64,000 nucleotides of DNA, taken from the NCBI GenBank assembly GCA_037719575.1, contig JBBJMF010000001.1, positions 31,843-95,842 of the forward strand, given 5' to 3'. The notes beneath the pieces were generated by a model. The model was not told where the DNA came from. It made no database searches and saw only the letters and a list, made by a program, of their open reading frames with translations. Positions 20,023 through 28,426 of the stretch are shown here, in pieces. This DNA comes from JAWWPG01 sp037719575. Lineage in GTDB: Bacteria; Actinomycetota; Actinomycetes; Propionibacteriales; Nocardioidaceae. The translations under genes were made by a program, and so were the position numbers. Each line of letters begins with the position of its first letter. Within the stretch, counting starts at the first letter, position 1.

Positions 20023-21390
20023 TCATCGGTCGACGCCGCCCATCACCGGGTCGATGCTGGCGACGGCGACGATGACGTCGGCGAGCAGGCCACCCTCGCT
20101 CATCGCGGGGGCCGACTGCAGGTTGACGAACGAGGGGTCTCGGAAGTGTGCCCGGTAGGGCCGGGTGCCTCCGTCGGACACCAGGTGGCACGCAAGCTCG
20201 CCACGCGGCGACTCGACCGAGGAGTAGGTCTGGCCGGCCGGCACCCGGAAGCCTTCGGTGACGATCTTGAAATGATGGATGAGCGCCTCCATCGACTCGC
20301 CCATGATGTGACGGATGTGGTCGAGCGAGTTGCCCATCCCGTCCGAGCCGACCGCGAGCTGGCTCGGCCAGGCGATCTTCTTGTCGCCGATCATCACCGG
20401 CGCACCCTCGAGATGCTGCAGCTGCGCGGCTGCCTGCTCGACGATGCGCAACGACTGCCACATCTCCTCGAGGCGGATCCGGAACCTGCCGTAGGAGTCG
20501 CAGGTGTCCCAGGTGACGACGTCGAAGTCGAAGTCCTCGTAACCCCAGTAGGGCTGCTTCCGGCGCAGGTCCCAGTCATATCCGGTAGCCCGCAGCACGG
20601 GCCCCGATGCGCCGAGCGCCAGGCAGCCGGCCAGGTCGAGGTAGCCGACGTCTACCAGGCGGGCCCTGAAGATCGGGTTGGCGTTGCACAGGTCGGCGTA
20701 CTCAGGGAGCCGCTTCTTCATCAGGCCGACGAACCCGTGGATCTTCTCGAGCGCACCGGGAGGCAGGTCCTGGGCGACACCGCCCGGGCGGATGAACCCG
20801 TGGTTCATCCGCAGCCCGGTGATCAGCTCGAAGAGGTCGAGGCAGAGCTCGCGCTCGCGCAAGCCGATCGTCATGACGGTGAGCGCGCCGATCTCGAGGC
20901 CGCCCGTCGCTATCGCCACCAGGTGCGAGGAGATCCGGTTGATCTCCATCAGCAGGATCCGCATCAGCCGGGCCTTCTCCGGGATGTGGTCCTCGATGTC
21001 GAGCAGCCGCTCGACCCCCATGCAGTAGGCGGCCTCGTTGAAGAACGGCGCCAGATAGTCCATCCGGGTGCAGAACGTCACGCCCTGCACCCAGCTGCGG
21101 TACTCCATGTTCTTCTCGATGCCGGTGTGCAGGTAGCCGATGCCGCACCGGCACTCGGTGACGGTCTCGCCGTCGAGCTCGAGGATGAGCCGGAGCACGC
21201 CGTGGGTCGACGGGTGCTGGGGTCCCATGTTGACGACGACACGCTCCTCGGCCTCGGCGTCGATTCCGGCGACGACGGAGTCCCAGTCCTGGCCGGTGAC
21301 CGTGAAGACCTTGCCGGAGGTCGTGTCATGGCCGGACGTTGCCCGCGTACCGGTTTCATAGGCGTCAGGCGTTGGGGAGGCTGTGACCAT
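20023..21390 (-). CDS. nuoD: NADH-quinone oxidoreductase subunit D
   Basis: A 455-residue 49-kDa-type subunit related to NiFe-hydrogenase large subunits, which lines the quinone site with NuoB. Visible family segments are VVNMGPQHPSTHGVLRL near residue 52, HTGIEKNMEYRSW near 100, and GSDGMGNSLDH. The final residues SIDPVMGGVDR are the conserved C-terminal end. Its ATG shares one base with the nuoC stop (TGATG), a coupling arrangement. Confidence 0.96.
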   Translation of the reverse strand: MVTASPTPDAYETGTRATSGHDTTSGKVFTVTGQDWDSVVAGIDAEAEERVVVNMGPQHPSTHGVLRLILELDGETVTECRCGIGYLHTGIEKNMEYRSWVQGVTFCTRMDYLAPFFNEAAYCMGVERLLDIEDHIPEKARLMRILLMEINRISSHLVAIATGGLEIGALTVMTIGLRERELCLDLFELITGLRMNHGFIRPGGVAQDLPPGALEKIHGFVGLMKKRLPEYADLCNANPIFRARLVDVGYLDLAGCLALGASGPVLRATGYDWDLRRKQPYWGYEDFDFDVVTWDTCDSYGRFRIRLEEMWQSLRIVEQAAAQLQHLEGAPVMIGDKKIAWPSQLAVGSDGMGNSLDHIRHIMGESMEALIHHFKIVTEGFRVPAGQTYSSVESPRGELACHLVSDGGTRPYRAHFRDPSFVNLQSAPAMSEGGLLADVIVAVASIDPVMGGVDR

Positions 21391-22256
21391 CAGTTGTATG
21401 CCCTCCGGTCGTCGGGCGGTGCGATCGTGGCGCCCTTGTACTCGACCGGGATGCCACCGAGCGGGTAGTCCTTCCGCTGCGGGTGTCCATGCCAGTCGTC
21501 GGGCATCTCGATGCGGGTCAACGCGGGGTGCCCGTCGAAGACGATGCCGAAGAAGTCGTAGGTCTCACGCTCGTGCCAGTCGCTTGTCGGATACACGGAC
21601 ACCACGGAGGGGATGTGCGGGTCGTCGTCCGGGCAGGTGACCTCGACGCGGATCCGTCGGTTGTGCGTCATCGACAGCAGATGGTAGACCGCGTGCAGCT
21701 CGGCTCCGGTCTCGTTGGGGAAGTGCACGCCGCTGACCCCGCTGCAGAACTCGAACCTGAGGTCTGCGTCGTCGCGAAGCGTCCCCATCACGTCCACCAA
21801 ATGAGCGCGGTCGACGTGGAAGGTGATCTCACCCCGGTGACAGATCACCCTGGTAACAGGTTGGGTCTCCGGTTGCGACCGCTCGGTGGCCTCCCCCCTT
21901 GTCCGCTCCTGCAGGGCGGCCTCGAGCCGGTCCGCGACCGCGTCGAACCAACCGCCGTACGGGCGCGATGTCGCACCCGGGATCGTCACCGGACGGACCA
22001 GACCGCCGTAGCCTGACGTGTCGCCGGATCCCTCGACGCCGAACATGCCGGTGCGTACGTCGACAACCTCGAGCGCCTGCTCCGGGTCGGGGATCACGCC
22101 CGGGTCGTCGCTCACCGTCAGGGCGGCGGGCTCCGCGGGTGAGTGGTGGACCGGCAGGTCGGAGGCCCGCCGGGTGTCTTCGTCGTGGGGTGTCGTGCCG
22201 ACCTCCGGCACCTCGGAGGGCTCGGCCGGTGCCGCGGGGCGAGGCTCTTGGGTCAT
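21390..22256 (-). CDS. nuoC: NADH-quinone oxidoreductase subunit C
   Basis: A 288-residue 30-kDa-type subunit. The conserved core begins near residue 100 and includes HAVYHLLSMTHNRRIRVEV, PSDWHERETYDFFGIVFDGHP and GHPQRKDYPLGG, the last being the family signature that contacts NuoD. The first about 100 residues are a low-complexity Pro/Glu/Asp-rich extension that is probably disordered. ATG 22256 overlaps the nuoB stop by 4 nt. A start inside the extension is possible, but the overlap favours this one. Confidence 0.93.
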   Translation of the reverse strand: MTQEPRPAAPAEPSEVPEVGTTPHDEDTRRASDLPVHHSPAEPAALTVSDDPGVIPDPEQALEVVDVRTGMFGVEGSGDTSGYGGLVRPVTIPGATSRPYGGWFDAVADRLEAALQERTRGEATERSQPETQPVTRVICHRGEITFHVDRAHLVDVMGTLRDDADLRFEFCSGVSGVHFPNETGAELHAVYHLLSMTHNRRIRVEVTCPDDDPHIPSVVSVYPTSDWHERETYDFFGIVFDGHPALTRIEMPDDWHGHPQRKDYPLGGIPVEYKGATIAPPDDRRAYN

Positions 22257-22807
22257 CGCAGCAGCCCGGTCATCTCGGAGGTGGGCCGCGCATCGAGGGC
22301 CTCCTGCTCGCGCTGCGTGATCTCGGTCCCGCGGTGGGCTCCGAGCAAGCCATGCTGGATGTCGGCGTGCAGCTTGAGGATCGCGTCGATCAGCATCTCC
22401 GGGCGGGGCGGGCAGCCCGGGAGATACATGTCGACGGGGACGACGTGGTCGACCCCTTGCAGGATCGCGTAGTTGTTGAACATGCCGCCGCTGCTGGCGC
22501 AGACCCCCATGGCCAACACCCACTTCGGATTCGGCATCTGGTCGTAGATCTGGCGAAGCACCGGGGCCATCTTCTGGCTCACCCGACCGGCGACGATCAT
22601 CAGGTCGGCCTGGCGCGGAGACGGCCGGAAGACCTCCATCCCGAAGCGCGCCAGGTCGTAGCGCGGTCCCCCGGCCGTCATCATCTCGATGGCACAGCAG
22701 GCGAGACCGAACGTCGCGGGCCATAGCGATGCCTTGCGGAAGTAGCCGGCCAGCCCCTCGACGGTGCTGAGCAGCACGCCCGACGGGAGCTTGTCCTCCA
22801 AGCCCAT
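22253..22807 (-). CDS. nuoB: NADH-quinone oxidoreductase subunit B
   Basis: A 184-residue subunit carrying the terminal [4Fe-4S] cluster N2 that reduces menaquinone. Ligands are the adjacent C37-C38 (FGLACCAIEMM), a cysteine in MGVCASSGGMFNNY near residue 102, and one in YLPGCPPRPE near 131. ATG 22807 lies 46 nt after nuoA with a GGAGAA-type site upstream. All expected residues are present. Confidence 0.96.
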   Translation of the reverse strand: MGLEDKLPSGVLLSTVEGLAGYFRKASLWPATFGLACCAIEMMTAGGPRYDLARFGMEVFRPSPRQADLMIVAGRVSQKMAPVLRQIYDQMPNPKWVLAMGVCASSGGMFNNYAILQGVDHVVPVDMYLPGCPPRPEMLIDAILKLHADIQHGLLGAHRGTEITQREQEALDARPTSEMTGLLR

Positions 22808-22852
22808 GGTGTTCTCCTCTCGCAGGTGGCTAGCGCGGGTGGTTCGGCGACG

Positions 22853-23212
22853 TCAGTCCCACTCGAGGCCGCCGCGACGCCAGACATAGGCGTAGGCGAC
22901 GAACACGGTGGCGATGAACAGGACCATCTCGACGAGCCCGAAGAGCTTCATGCTGTCGAAGTAGACGGCCCAGGGGAACAAGAAGATGATCTCGATGTCG
23001 AAGACGATGAAGAGCATGGCGGTGATGTAGTACTTGACGGGGAACTTCCCGCCGCCGACCGGCTGTGGCGTGGGCTGTATCCCACACTCGTAGGAGTCGA
23101 GCTTCGCCCGGTTGTAGCGCTTCGGCCCGAGCTGGGAGCTGGCGGCGACCGAGCCGACGGCGAAGATGGCTGCCAGGAGCCCGAGACCCAGGATCGGGAC
23201 ATAGAGGTTCAC
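22853..23212 (-). CDS. nuoA: NADH-quinone oxidoreductase subunit A
   Basis: A 119-residue three-helix membrane subunit, first gene of the complex I set. The loop with KLDSYECGIQPTPQP (near residue 38-52) is the family signature, and FDIEIIFLFPWA the second helix. The start is GTG 23212 with GAGGAGCAGGG upstream. It lies 59 nt after menJ on the same strand, so menJ and nuoA-N may share a transcript. Confidence 0.95.
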   Translation of the reverse strand: MNLYVPILGLGLLAAIFAVGSVAASSQLGPKRYNRAKLDSYECGIQPTPQPVGGGKFPVKYYITAMLFIVFDIEIIFLFPWAVYFDSMKLFGLVEMVLFIATVFVAYAYVWRRGGLEWD

Positions 23213-23271
23213 GCCGCCCTGCTCCTCTCACTTACCATCGCTCGCTGGGTTGTCATAGTAGTGGCGCCCGG

Positions 23272-24570
23272 TCACGCTGCCGGAGCGACCTTGGACAGGC
23301 CGTTGATCAGCCGGTCCATGGCGTCGCCGTCCTGAGGGTCGGTGAGGTTCGCGAGCAGCTTCAGGGTGAAGCGCATGAGCGTCGGGCGGGGCAGCCCGTA
23401 GCGGGTCGCCAGCTTCATCACCTGGGGATGTCCGATAGCCGTCACGAACAGCCGGCCGAGGGTGTAGTAGCCGCCGTACCTGGCGTCGAGCGCTGTGACG
23501 TAGCCTCCCAGCGCCCGCTCGCGGCCACTGTCGGTCGAGCGGCTCAGGGCCTGGGTGATGACCTCCGCAGCCATCTCGCCGGACTCCATGGCGTAGGCGA
23601 TGCCCTCACCGTTGAACGGGTTGACCATGCCACCGGAGTCGCCGACGAGCAGCATGCCCCGTGCGTAGTGGGGCTTGCGGTTGAACCCCATCGGCAGTGC
23701 CGCACCGCGGATCGGCTGCGTGCGGTTGGGCTCGCGCAGCCCCCACTCCTTCGGGGTGTGGTCGAGCCAGCGACGCAGCAGCTCCTTGTAGTCGACGTGC
23801 TGGAACGCTGACGAGGTGTTGAGGATGCCGAGCCCGACGTTGACTGTGCCGTCTCCGACGCCGAAGACCCACCCGTAACCCGGAAGCAGCGCGCCGGTGC
23901 CGGGCTCACCGTCCCACAGCTCGAGCCACGACTCGAGCCAGTCGTCGTCGTGCCGGGGACTCGTGTAGTAGGTGCGGACGGCGACGCCGAGCGGCCGGTT
24001 GTCGCGCTTCGGTAGGCCCATCGCGAGGCTGAGCCGGCTCGAGTTGCCGTCGGCGGCGATCACGACCCGGGCCCGGTAGGCGTGTTGGGCGCCACTCTTG
24101 TGCCCGTCGTCGCCGACTCCTCGAGCGGTCACGCCGACGATCCGGCCGGTCGCCTCGTCGAGGACCGGGCCGGTGACCGCCGTCCGCTGGTGCAGCCGGG
24201 CACCCAGCTTCTGCGCGTGCTCCGCGAGGATCGCGTCGAAGTCGAGCCGAGTGCGCACGAGGCCGTACGACGGGAAGTCGGCCAGGTCCGGCCACGGGAT
24301 CTCCAGCCGGTGACTCCCGCCGACGATGCGCAGGCCCTGGTTCCTGACCCAGCCCGCCTCGTCGACGTCGACGCCCATCCGAACCAGCTGGCGCACCGCC
24401 CGCGGGGTCAGACCGTCACCGCAGACCTTCTCGCGTGGGAAGGCGTTCTTCTCCAGGAGCAGGACGTCGACGCCCGCCTGCGCGAGGTAGCTCGCCGCCG
24501 TGGACCCTGCCGGCCCCGCCCCGACGACGATGACGTCGGCCTGCCGCTCGGAGGCGGTCGGCTCGGCCAT
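23272..24570 (-). CDS. menJ: Menaquinone reductase (geranylgeranyl reductase family)
   Basis: A 432-residue FAD enzyme of the geranylgeranyl reductase family. It opens with the Rossmann motif DVIVVGAGPAGSTAASYLA (residues about 12-30). Further family motifs are LEKNAFPREKVCGDGLTPRAV (near 43-60, catalytic-cysteine region) and MLLVGDSGGMVNPFNGEGI near 310. In mycobacteria the homologue MenJ saturates one isoprene unit of menaquinone; the location next to nuo and men genes supports that role here, though chlorophyll- and archaeal-lipid reductases are relatives. I start at ATG 24570 (MAEPTASERQADV); the open frame upstream is not protein-like. Confidence 0.85.
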   Translation of the reverse strand: MAEPTASERQADVIVVGAGPAGSTAASYLAQAGVDVLLLEKNAFPREKVCGDGLTPRAVRQLVRMGVDVDEAGWVRNQGLRIVGGSHRLEIPWPDLADFPSYGLVRTRLDFDAILAEHAQKLGARLHQRTAVTGPVLDEATGRIVGVTARGVGDDGHKSGAQHAYRARVVIAADGNSSRLSLAMGLPKRDNRPLGVAVRTYYTSPRHDDDWLESWLELWDGEPGTGALLPGYGWVFGVGDGTVNVGLGILNTSSAFQHVDYKELLRRWLDHTPKEWGLREPNRTQPIRGAALPMGFNRKPHYARGMLLVGDSGGMVNPFNGEGIAYAMESGEMAAEVITQALSRSTDSGRERALGGYVTALDARYGGYYTLGRLFVTAIGHPQVMKLATRYGLPRPTLMRFTLKLLANLTDPQDGDAMDRLINGLSKVAPAA

Positions 24571-24635
24571 GGCGGGGGTTCCTTGTCTGGTCTGGCGGCG
24601 TGCTGTCGGGGTGGGACACCGGCTCGCTGATCGGC

Positions 24636-24653
24636 ACGTGAATTCCTTCACGA
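24636..24653 (-). promoter_or_regulatory. Candidate Rex operator ahead of menJ-nuoA-N
   Basis: The core GTGAATTCCTTCAC (24638-24651) is exactly the GTGAA-N4-TTCAC centre of the actinobacterial Rex operator; the outer bases are not conserved. It sits 66 nt upstream of the menJ start and about 15 nt downstream of the TAGACT -10 hexamer, a position suited to repression. Rex is encoded at 51784-52518. Confidence 0.5.
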
Positions 24654-24667
24654 GCACGGTGTGGCCC

Positions 24668-24673
24668 AGTCTA
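24668..24673 (-). promoter_or_regulatory. Candidate -10 element for menJ-nuo
   Basis: Reads TAGACT on the minus strand, about 98 nt before the menJ start. The -35 region is weak. It lies between the 90-bp palindrome and the Rex-like site. Confidence 0.4.
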
Positions 24674-24731
24674 GGGCGTGCCCGGCCGCCCTGCACCGGG
24701 GGCCAGCAGCCACTGCCGCCGCCGCCTCCCG

Positions 24732-24821
24732 GGATTTGCCTGGCTAGCCAGGCAGGTGCTCCCTCTGCCACCCGGATCTGCCTGGCAGAGGGGACTTTCG
24801 CCTGGCCAGCCAGGCAAATCC
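24732..24821. repeat. Nested 90-bp palindromic element
   Basis: Outer 22-bp inverted arms (24732-24753 and 24800-24821) match at 21 of 22 positions. Each arm is itself nearly palindromic (TGCCTGGCTAGCCAGGCA in the left, GCCTGGCCAGCCAGGC in the right). Inside lies a second perfect 10-bp inverted pair, CCCTCTGCCA at 24761-24770 and TGGCAGAGGG at 24783-24792, with a 12-nt loop. The element fills much of the 300-nt gap between the PPOX gene and menJ. It may act as a terminator, RNA structure or small mobile element. Confidence 0.8.
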
Positions 24822-24870
24822 GCAGGGGGGCCGAAAACGGGAGGGACGAGGCTCGAGAACGGGTCGCGGA

Positions 24871-25305
24871 TCAGGCGCCGGGCGGGTTGCCGTACACATG
24901 GGTGACGTGCAGGGTGAGGAGAACCCGCTTGTCCGCCACCATCGCGTGCCGGTAGTCGTCCCAGTCGGGGTGGTCGGAGCCACGGACGGCCCGGTAGGTC
25001 TCGATCAGTGCCTCGACCGTGGCGTCATGGGGCTCGAGGGCGACCGGCGACAGCTCGGCGTCTGCTTCCAGCACGGCGTACGACCAGCCGTCCTCGCTGG
25101 ACACGAACAGCGAGGCCCGCGGGTCCCGGCGCAGGTTGCGGGTCTTGGCGCGGTCGTCGGTGATCGACACCCGAGCGGTGCGGCTATCCGGGTCGAAGGT
25201 GTAGTTGACCGCGGACAGCTGAGGTCGGCCGTCGCGCTTGAGCGTCGTCAGGACGCCGAGGTCGTGCGAGGCCGCCAAGGCGACCAAGCCAGATTCTGAT
25301 GTCAT
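24871..25305 (-). CDS. PPOX-class F420/flavin-dependent oxidoreductase-like protein
   Basis: A 144-residue split-barrel flavin/F420-binding protein of the pyridoxamine-5'-phosphate oxidase-like superfamily. Typical segments are LGVLTTLKRDGRPQLSAVNY near residue 17-36 and AKTRNLRRDPRASLFV near 54-69. Such TIGR03618-like actinobacterial proteins often bind F420, but the substrate is unknown. ATG 25305 follows menG by 10 nt, so the two are probably co-transcribed. It is followed by the nested palindrome. Confidence 0.8.
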   Translation of the reverse strand: MTSESGLVALAASHDLGVLTTLKRDGRPQLSAVNYTFDPDSRTARVSITDDRAKTRNLRRDPRASLFVSSEDGWSYAVLEADAELSPVALEPHDATVEALIETYRAVRGSDHPDWDDYRHAMVADKRVLLTLHVTHVYGNPPGA

Positions 25306-25315
25306 CACCTCGACC

Positions 25316-26005
25316 CTATCTACGGGCGCGGTGGAGAGCGACGATGCCGCCGCTGAGGTTTTGGATCCGCACGCTCCGCCACCCGGCACCGGCCACCACC
25401 CGGGCGAGCTCCCGCTGGTCCGGCCAGTCCCTGATCGTCTCGGCCAGGTAGACGTACGACTCCGGGTCGGAGCTCACCTTCGTGGCCAGGGCCGGCAGCG
25501 CCCGCATCAGGTACTCGTCGTAGATCCGACGGAACGGGCCGAACGTGGGCTTGCTGAACTCGCACACCACCAGCAGGCCACCGCCTCGGGTCACCCGACG
25601 CATCTCCTCGAGCCCCAGCGCTGGGTCGGCGACGTTGCGCAGGCCGAACGTGATCGTGACGGCGTCGAAGGTCTCGTCGGCGAACGGCAACCGCATCGCG
25701 TCTCCCGCCACGAAGGGGAGGCGGGGACGTTCGTGCTTGCCGACCTTCAGCATGCCCATGGAGAAGTCACACGGGATCGTCGTGGCGCCGGCAAAGACGA
25801 GGGGCAGACTGCTCGTCCCCGTACCGGCGGCCAGGTCGAGGATGCGCTGGCCCGGCCTAGGGTCCAGCGCTCGGCGGACGGCCCGGCGCCAGCGCCGGTC
25901 CAGGCCGAGCGAGAGGACGTCGTTGGTGACGTCGTAGCGCTCCGCGACGTCGTCGAACATCGCCGCCACCTCGCGCGGCTCCTTGGCCAAGCTTGCCCGG
26001 CTCAT
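25316..26005 (-). CDS. menG: Demethylmenaquinone methyltransferase
   Basis: A 229-residue UbiE/MenG-type SAM methyltransferase that performs the last methylation in menaquinone synthesis. Family signatures are MFDDVAERYDVTNDVLSLGLD near residue 16 (quoted in part: YDVTNDVLSLGLD), the SAM loop ILDLAAGTGTSS near 55, and FGLRNVADPALGLEEMRRV near 119. It is divergent from menF with 120 nt between the starts. CAAGAT lies 6 nt ahead of the ATG, a weak version of the leaderless promoter pattern seen elsewhere here. Confidence 0.92.
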   Translation of the reverse strand: MSRASLAKEPREVAAMFDDVAERYDVTNDVLSLGLDRRWRRAVRRALDPRPGQRILDLAAGTGTSSLPLVFAGATTIPCDFSMGMLKVGKHERPRLPFVAGDAMRLPFADETFDAVTITFGLRNVADPALGLEEMRRVTRGGGLLVVCEFSKPTFGPFRRIYDEYLMRALPALATKVSSDPESYVYLAETIRDWPDQRELARVVAGAGWRSVRIQNLSGGIVALHRARR

Positions 26006-26111
26006 CTGGTCATCTTGTCACTGAGAGTGTCTCGCCACGAAGTGGCGTTCTCGGGGATCGCGCTGCGGATCGCGTCGCGCTCCCGTCCGGAGGCGCTGTC
26101 GATCGCGGGGC

Positions 26112-26117
26112 TACGCT
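26112..26117 (+). promoter_or_regulatory. -10 element of a leaderless menF promoter
   Basis: TACGCT followed by 8 nt and the GTG start of menF, with no ribosome binding site between them. Confidence 0.5.
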
Positions 26118-26125
26118 GGACAACC

Positions 26126-27397
26126 GTGACCTCATCACCTCGAGGCGTGCGCTCCGAGTTCGCACCGCCGACCCAGATCCCGCTGGTGGCGCGATCGGTC
26201 GTCATCGACGACCCGGGCGAGCTGATCGCGCTGCTCCCGCGCGACGCCCCCGTCTCGTGGGTCCACCGTGGGGACGGGTTGGTCGGCTGGGGTGAGGTCG
26301 CCCGCTACGGCGCGTCTGGACCTGGCAGGTTCGCCGATGGTGAGCGCTGGTGGCGAGAGGTGGCGGCGCACAGCGTCGTCCGGGACGAGGCCGGGATGCC
26401 CGGCAGCGGGCTCGTCGCCTTCGGGTCGTTCGCATACGCCGACCAGCCGGGCACCTCCGTCCTGGTAGTGCCGGAGGTCGTAGTCGGGCGCCGCGGGTCC
26501 ACGTCGTGGGTCACCACGATCGGCCGCGGGACCGTGTCGTTCCCGCCGCTCGTGGCACCCGCCGACCCGCCGGACCGGCCCTCGGGTGCGGTGTTCAGCG
26601 ACGGGACGATGAGCGGCGCCGCGTGGGAGCTCGTCGTCGCCGAGGCGGTCACCCGGATCAAAGCCGGGCGTCTCGACAAGGTGGTGCTGGCCCGCGATCT
26701 GGTCGCCGAACTCGACGAGGCGCTCGACGTCCGCGCACCGTTGGCGCTGCTGGCTCGGGGTTACCCGGCGTGCTGGACGTTCCACGTGCGCGGGCTGTTC
26801 GGGTCCACCCCGGAGATGCTGGTTCGGCGGGAGCGGGGCCTGGTGGCGAGCCGGGTGCTGGCGGGGACCATCCGTCGTACCGGCGATGACGCCCACGACC
26901 TCGGGCTGGCCGCCGCGCTCGCCCGGTCGTCGAAGGACCTGGAGGAGCACGAGTTCGCGGTCCGCTCGGTCGCGGAGGCGCTGGCGCCGCACTGCACGAG
27001 CATGAACGTGCCAGAGGCGCCGTTCGTGCTCCATCTGCCCAACGTCATGCACCTGGCCACCGATGTCACCGGTGTGCTCGGCGACGACGCCTCGTCACTC
27101 GCCCTGGCAGCCGCGCTGCACCCGAGCGCTGCGGTCGGCGGCACCCCGACTCATGAGGCGGTGGCGCTGATCGGGGAGATCGAGGGGCTCGACCGCGGAT
27201 GCTATGCCGGCCCCGTCGGCTGGATCGACGCCGACGGTGACGGCGAGTGGGGGATCGCGCTGCGGTCGGCGGAGTACGACGGGTCACGGGTGCGGTTGTT
27301 CGCCGGCTGCGGGATCGTGGCGGACTCCGACCCGGCCGCGGAGCTGGCGGAGGCTGCGGCGAAGTTCGTCCCGGTGCGCGACGCCCTGTGCGGGTGA
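26126..27397 (+). CDS. menF: Isochorismate synthase
   Basis: A 423-residue chorismate-binding enzyme that converts chorismate to isochorismate, the entry step to menaquinone. Active-site segments include KAGRLDKVVLARDLVAEL near residue 183 (the conserved lysine), GSTPEMLVRRERGLVASRVLAGTIRR near 228 (quoted in part: STPEMLVRRE), SSKDLEEHEFAV near 269, LHPSAAVGGTPTHEA near 330, and GRCYAGPVGW-like RGCYAGPVGWIDADG near 354. A siderophore-type EntC role is possible, but the men neighbours argue for menaquinone. The GTG start at 26126 follows a TACGCT hexamer closely; the open frame upstream is a shadow of menG. Confidence 0.9.
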   Translation: MTSSPRGVRSEFAPPTQIPLVARSVVIDDPGELIALLPRDAPVSWVHRGDGLVGWGEVARYGASGPGRFADGERWWREVAAHSVVRDEAGMPGSGLVAFGSFAYADQPGTSVLVVPEVVVGRRGSTSWVTTIGRGTVSFPPLVAPADPPDRPSGAVFSDGTMSGAAWELVVAEAVTRIKAGRLDKVVLARDLVAELDEALDVRAPLALLARGYPACWTFHVRGLFGSTPEMLVRRERGLVASRVLAGTIRRTGDDAHDLGLAAALARSSKDLEEHEFAVRSVAEALAPHCTSMNVPEAPFVLHLPNVMHLATDVTGVLGDDASSLALAAALHPSAAVGGTPTHEAVALIGEIEGLDRGCYAGPVGWIDADGDGEWGIALRSAEYDGSRVRLFAGCGIVADSDPAAELAEAAAKFVPVRDALCG

Positions 27398-27410
27398 CGT
27401 CGAGCCGGTG

Positions 27411-28169
27411 ATGGACGCGGCGACGCAGCGGCGGCTCGGCATCAGCTTCGACCGGGCAGCCGACCGCTATGCGGCGTCGCGCCCGGCGTATCCCGACGCT
27501 GCCGTCGACTGGTTGCTCGCGGGCCGAGACGGCGACGTGCTCGACCTCGGCGCCGGCAGTGGCTCGCTGACCCGCGCGCTCACGTTGCGGGTAGCGCGGG
27601 TCGTGGCCGCGGAGCCGAGTCCCCACCTGTTGGCGGAGCTCCGCGCCGGTTCGTGCGCCGTGCCGGCGGTCCGGGCCGGCGCCGAACTGCTGCCGTTTGC
27701 CGTCGCATCATTCGATGTCGTGGCGGTCGCCACTGCCTTCCACTGGTTCGACGCCGAGCGGGCGCTGCCCGAGATCGCCCGGACGATGCGACGGGGTGGT
27801 CACCTCGCCCTGATCTGGAACACCCGCACGCTGACGGTGCCGTGGACCCACGAGCTGGACCTACTGCTCCGGTCCGCGCAGCCGCCCACTCTGCACGGTG
27901 CCTGGGGAACCGACTCAGTGCACTGGCTCGAGAAATCGGCGCGCTTCGCGCGGCCCGAGTATGCCGAGTTCGACCACGTGCAGCTGTTGGATCGCGACAG
28001 CCTGCTCGCGCTGGTGGGGTCGCGGTCCTACGTCATCTCGCTCCCGCCGCCAGATCAGGAGGCCCTGCTGGCAAAGGTGGCTCGGCTGTTCGACGCGAGC
28101 GCCGACCCCGGCGGCACCCTCGCGCTGCCATACCGCGCCCAGTGCTGGCGCGCCGGCGTCCACCCATGA
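27411..28169 (+). CDS. Class I SAM-dependent methyltransferase
   Basis: A 252-residue methyltransferase of the Methyltransf_11 type. It starts LGISFDRAADRYAASRPAYP and has the SAM loop DVLDLGAGSGSLTRAL near residue 42, the acidic AAEPSPHLLAEL near 64, and AVATAFHWFDAERALPEIAR near 101. The last half is typical of this family (LALIWNTRT, VPWTHELD). The substrate is unknown; it lies 13 nt after menF and is likely co-transcribed. I start at ATG 27411; a GTG at 27408 is equally possible. Confidence 0.8.
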   Translation: MDAATQRRLGISFDRAADRYAASRPAYPDAAVDWLLAGRDGDVLDLGAGSGSLTRALTLRVARVVAAEPSPHLLAELRAGSCAVPAVRAGAELLPFAVASFDVVAVATAFHWFDAERALPEIARTMRRGGHLALIWNTRTLTVPWTHELDLLLRSAQPPTLHGAWGTDSVHWLEKSARFARPEYAEFDHVQLLDRDSLLALVGSRSYVISLPPPDQEALLAKVARLFDASADPGGTLALPYRAQCWRAGVHP

Positions 28170-28248
28170 GGGGTCTTCCACGAGCTGGCAGCCGGCCGGC
28201 TCACCTGGCCACGATCGAGTCGCAAACAGACCCGTCGCCACAGGTCTG

Positions 28249-28392
28249 ATGCGCTGACAACAGTCGGTGCGTACGAGGCCAGGACCCACCTGTCCGGCTG
28301 CTCGAGCCGCTCGCCACCCTCGACGGCTTGCTCGTCACCGCCTGCCGGAACGCCGGCGTCCCGGTGTCCCTCGAGGGCTGGCCGAACCGCCC
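28249..28392 (+). pseudogene. Remnant of a Phd/YefM-type antitoxin gene
   Basis: In the 257-nt gap between two convergent genes, the plus strand encodes TVGAYEARTHLS at 28260-28295, which closely matches the start of Phd/YefM antitoxins. One base is missing directly after (TCCGG where TCCCGG is expected); the shifted frame then continues RLLEPLATLDGLLVTACRNA until a stop overlapping the protease gene. There is no proper start codon in frame and no toxin gene beside it. I read it as a decayed toxin-antitoxin fragment. Confidence 0.45.
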
Positions 28393-28426
28393 CCCACTGT
28401 CTCCTCCCGAAACCGGCTCGCTCGCG

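Noticed and set aside
23213..23271. Separate promoter directly ahead of nuoA
   Set aside because: TACTAT and TGACAA are present but with wrong spacing; not convincing enough to list.
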